Shown: positions 7,213-9,509 of the stretch, piece by piece
How positions within the stretch are numbered: the stretch's first letter is position 1
How the letters are laid out: the number at the start of each line of letters is the position of its first letter
Assembly: GCA_937880795.1 (NCBI GenBank)
Contig: CALGRQ010000169.1
Location: 1 to 9,509, forward strand
From: an uncultured Dyadobacter sp.
GTDB taxonomy: Bacteria > Bacteroidota > Bacteroidia > Cytophagales > Spirosomataceae
Length of the DNA: 9,509 nt
Reading direction: 5' to 3'
Program-made: the position numbers and the translations under genes
The notes under the pieces: generated by a model
What the model was told of the DNA's origin: nothing
What the model saw: only the letters and a program-made list of their open reading frames with translations
Databases searched by the model: none

Positions 7213-8439
7213 TCATATCGAAAACTCTCGTGCAATTAAATGTTCAAATAAATAGGCTTGGGTTCCTAATAAGCGGGCGTTAGCACCTAATTGGGAAATT
7301 TGAATTGTCAACGGATTTTTGAAATCGGCTAAGCAATATTTGTTGATGGCATGTTCAATAGGGTTGGAAATGAACGGTCCCGCTTCTGCCAACATTCCGC
7401 CAATAATGATTACTTCCGGATTGAATAAGTGAACCGCAGTGGCCAAGCCTTTGCCTAGTTCTGTTCCTACACTGCTCAATAGGTCTATGGAGAATTCATC
7501 TCCTGAATGGACTGCTTCTACTATATGAGAAGAATCCAATAAATCGAGATTATTATTGACGATTTGAGTAAGAATGGTGGCTCTGCCATTCAGTATCTCT
7601 TCTTTTGCCTGGCGAATTAGTGCCAATGCAGAGGAGATCGTGTCCAAGCACCCTATTTTTCCACAATGGCAAAGCAGGCCATCGGGTTTAACCTGTATAT
7701 GACCTAACTCGCCGGCAAAGCCCGAAGTGCCATTAAATACTTCGCCGTTGATGATGATACCGAGCCCAACACCCCAGTCAATATTGATGGTTAATACATG
7801 GGATTTTTTTTCTGCGGACCCAAAGCGATGTTCTCCAATGGTGGTTGCTTTGGTGTCATTAAATAAATAAGTAGGCAGCTTAAAATGCTTACTGATGTAT
7901 TGTGCAAGAGGCAAACCTCCTTTAGTCAAGTTTGCGTAGGTAAGGTTGGTTCCTAGTTCGGAATTGATCAACCCGGGCATGGCCACACCTATTCCCCAAA
8001 GACTGCGTTGATCTATATTGTTGAACTCTAAAAACTCATTGGTAAGTTTAAATAACTCTTCCAGGAAAGTAGTAGAGTCTTCCAGACGGATATCTACCTT
8101 TCTCTTAATAATTAATTTATTATGAAGGTTGTAAATAACCAGGTGGGTATCATGGCGGTTAATGTCCATGATCAGCGTTAAATATTTGTTGGGGTTTAAT
8201 CCATATAAAACCGGTGGTCGGCCAGCCCGGGCTGGTCCAGGTCCTGATTCAACAATCCACCCATCCCGAATTAATTCATTGACAATCCCCGTAGCGGAGG
8301 GAATACTCGCATGAAACATACGAGCCATTTTGTTAATAGATGTATTGCCAGATTGATACAGATGAAGCAACAGATTACTCCTGACGCGGTTCTTTCTTAT
8401 ATCGATAACGGAATTGGGCTCTTCAGCAACTAAGTTCAT
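7213..8439 (-). CDS. ROK-family transcriptional regulator (NagC/XylR type)
   Basis: A 408-residue protein with an N-terminal winged helix-turn-helix (about 18-62) followed by the wing sequence GPARAGRPPVLYGLN (68-82), then a ROK sugar-kinase-like domain. ROK signatures are FAGELGHIQV (241-250) with Glu244 and His247, and the zinc-type cluster CHCGKIGC with Cys257, Cys259 and Cys264 following His247. The sugar-site aspartate of the NDxx motif (Asp195) is kept. The phosphate-binding loop, normally DxGxT near the start of the domain, reads MDINRHDTH (91-99). This loss, with the DNA-binding domain, points to a sugar-sensing repressor rather than an active kinase. Members repress carbohydrate-use genes and release DNA on binding a sugar or sugar phosphate. 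No sugar gene is next to it here, so its target and ligand are unknown. The start at 8439 is the one giving a normal length before the helix-turn-helix. Confidence 0.93.
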   Translation of the reverse strand: MNLVAEEPNSVIDIRKNRVRSNLLLHLYQSGNTSINKMARMFHASIPSATGIVNELIRDGWIVESGPGPARAGRPPVLYGLNPNKYLTLIMDINRHDTHLVIYNLHNKLIIKRKVDIRLEDSTTFLEELFKLTNEFLEFNNIDQRSLWGIGVAMPGLINSELGTNLTYANLTKGGLPLAQYISKHFKLPTYLFNDTKATTIGEHRFGSAEKKSHVLTINIDWGVGLGIIINGEVFNGTSGFAGELGHIQVKPDGLLCHCGKIGCLDTISSALALIRQAKEEILNGRATILTQIVNNNLDLLDSSHIVEAVHSGDEFSIDLLSSVGTELGKGLATAVHLFNPEVIIIGGMLAEAGPFISNPIEHAINKYCLADFKNPLTIQISQLGANARLLGTQAYLFEHLIAREFSI

Positions 8440-8767
8440 AACACATTAAGCAATACATTTTAGTTTATTAAATATACGGCTATTATTAATATTTCTTAAA
8501 AATTATTCAAATATGCAAAAAAGGTTTCAAAAAGATCACTCATAAAAATTGGGAGGGATTTCATTTGGCTAATGCCAGCGTTGAGGCCATTTTTTAATAA
8601 AAGCGTGCATATAGCAAAGCTTTTTGATCTTATTAAACTTTATTTATGTTAAAGTCATTTAGTTTACAGAAACTACTAATAATAGTGGTTTTAATTTTAA
8701 AAGAAAGAGCAGGGTCAAAGTTAAAGTTCTGTTATATTCGCTATTACTTATATAGAGTTGTTCAATA
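8440..8767. other. AT-rich divergent intergenic region between ROK gene and rsgA
   Basis: No gene is seen in these 328 bases, which must hold the starts of both divergent transcripts. On the minus strand TATATTTA (complement of 8469-8476) is one mismatch from a -7 box for the ROK gene, without a clear TTTG partner. On the plus strand TAGAGTTG (8753-8760) is one mismatch from a -7 box, but would start transcription almost at the rsgA ATG. A weak hairpin around 8567-8590 followed by TTTTTT (8590-8595) is present with no obvious gene to terminate. No convincing palindromic ROK operator was found. Confidence 0.4.
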
Positions 8768-9509
8768 ATGTTATTACAAAAAGGGTTAGTTCTCCGTTCA
8801 ACGGGGTCGTGGTATGAGGTGCGGGATGTGCAAAATGCGCATATTTGGCAATGCAGGTTGAAGGGGAAATTTAAAAATTTGGGGTTGAAAGTAACGAATC
8901 CGCTAGCGGTAGGAGATTATGTGCGTTATGAAGTGGAAAATGAGAATGAGAATTTTGGAATCATTCATGAAATACTTCCCCGAGAAAATTACGTAATCCG
9001 AAGTTCGGTGCACAAAACAGCCCATTCGCATCTTTTAGCTGCAAATGTGGATCAGGCCATACTCATTGTTACCCTAATCTTTCCGCGTACTTCGTTGGGA
9101 TTCATGGATCGTTTTCTGGTTTCCATAGAATCGTTTCGGATTCCGGGAGTGATTGTTTTTAATAAACAGGACTTATTGAACGATGAAATAAAGGAATTTC
9201 AATCTCAACTCATCACTTTGTATGAAGGGTTGGGTTATACATGTCTTACGACGGACGCACTGCATGACGAGGGTGTAGCGAATTTACGGGCTTTATTAAA
9301 AGGAAAAGTTTCGTTGTTGTCAGGTCATTCCGGAGTCGGGAAATCGACCTTGGTGAATGCCATTGCACCGGGATTAACGATTAAAACCCAGGAGGTTTCC
9401 ACTTTTGCCAATAAGGGGGTGCACACCACCACTTTTGCAGAAATGTTTGAGTTGGAAGAAAATACATATATCATTGTAAATACGAGTATTCCTTCAAATA
9501 ATATTAATA
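8768..9509 (+). CDS. rsgA: Small ribosomal subunit biogenesis GTPase RsgA, N-terminal part (cut by right edge)
   Basis: The frame is open for 247 codons from ATG 8768 to the window end. RsgA (YjeQ) is a circularly permuted GTPase that binds the 30S subunit late in assembly and helps release immature states. Residues 1 to about 73 form the OB-fold (GLVLRSTGSWYEVRD, then TNPLAVGDYVRYE). The GTPase motifs come in permuted order: G4 NKQD (132-135), a G5-like TTDAL (161-165), G1 GHSGVGKST (186-194), then the G2-region KGVHTTTF (216-223). The start matches the usual short N-terminus of the family. The next motif should be G3, DTPG, following YII at 234-236. Instead the frame reads VNTSIPSNNIN to the edge, so the last 11 codons do not look like RsgA. 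The C-terminal zinc domain would lie outside the window. The gene identity is sure; the state of its 3' part is not. Confidence 0.92.
   Translation, partial: MLLQKGLVLRSTGSWYEVRDVQNAHIWQCRLKGKFKNLGLKVTNPLAVGDYVRYEVENENENFGIIHEILPRENYVIRSSVHKTAHSHLLAANVDQAILIVTLIFPRTSLGFMDRFLVSIESFRIPGVIVFNKQDLLNDEIKEFQSQLITLYEGLGYTCLTTDALHDEGVANLRALLKGKVSLLSGHSGVGKSTLVNAIAPGLTIKTQEVSTFANKGVHTTTFAEMFELEENTYIIVNTSIPSNNIN

Noticed and set aside
8560..8600. Small RNA or terminator from the hairpin near 8567-8590 followed by a T-run on the plus strand.
   Set aside because: The stem is short or needs a bulge, and no upstream plus-strand transcript or promoter was identified.
1..9509. CRISPR array, insertion sequence, tRNA, toxin-antitoxin or defence genes.
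   Set aside because: No regularly spaced repeats, transposase motifs, tRNA folds or recognisable system genes were seen; the only unexplained segment is the last 34 bases.

Overview
The window looks like a stretch of a Bacteroidota chromosome, most likely from the Sphingobacteriaceae or a close relative. The DNA is AT-rich. Promoter-like sites fit the Bacteroidota pattern (TTTG about 20 nt before TAnnTTTG) rather than the E. coli pattern, and Shine-Dalgarno sequences are not evident. The proteins are typical of the group: a large secreted alpha-2-macroglobulin-like protein, a 426-residue MetK with a C-terminal insertion, and a ROK repressor. The family placement is inferred from remembered protein resemblance, not from a search.

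Layout, left to right. Minus strand: (1) the N-terminal 304 codons of an alpha-2-macroglobulin family protein running off the left edge; (2) a membrane fatty-acid desaturase with its own promoter and terminator; (3) metK, S-adenosylmethionine synthetase, with its own promoter and a 16-bp perfect-stem terminator; (4) lipA, lipoyl synthase; (5) a 250-residue secreted protein of unknown function, possibly an outer-membrane beta-barrel. Plus strand: (6) waaA/kdtA, Kdo transferase, whose frame has no ATG at the expected start. Minus strand: (7) a ROK-family repressor convergent with waaA, with only 18 bp between them and a hairpin over the junction. Plus strand: (8) the first 247 codons of rsgA, a ribosome-assembly GTPase, cut by the right edge.

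The genes are mostly single housekeeping units separated by clear hairpin terminators, not one operon. A loose functional link is that MetK makes the S-adenosylmethionine that LipA consumes, but a terminator and a separate metK promoter divide them. Several genes concern the envelope (alpha-2-macroglobulin-like protein, desaturase, WaaA, the possible barrel).

I found no CRISPR array, insertion sequence, tRNA, rRNA, toxin-antitoxin or defence system, and nothing that looks like an undescribed multi-gene system. The points most worth checking are an intrinsic-terminator-like hairpin ending 7 nt before the lipA start, the unusual start region of waaA, and an abrupt loss of the RsgA G3 motif in the last ~34 bases, which may be an assembly or insertion boundary.
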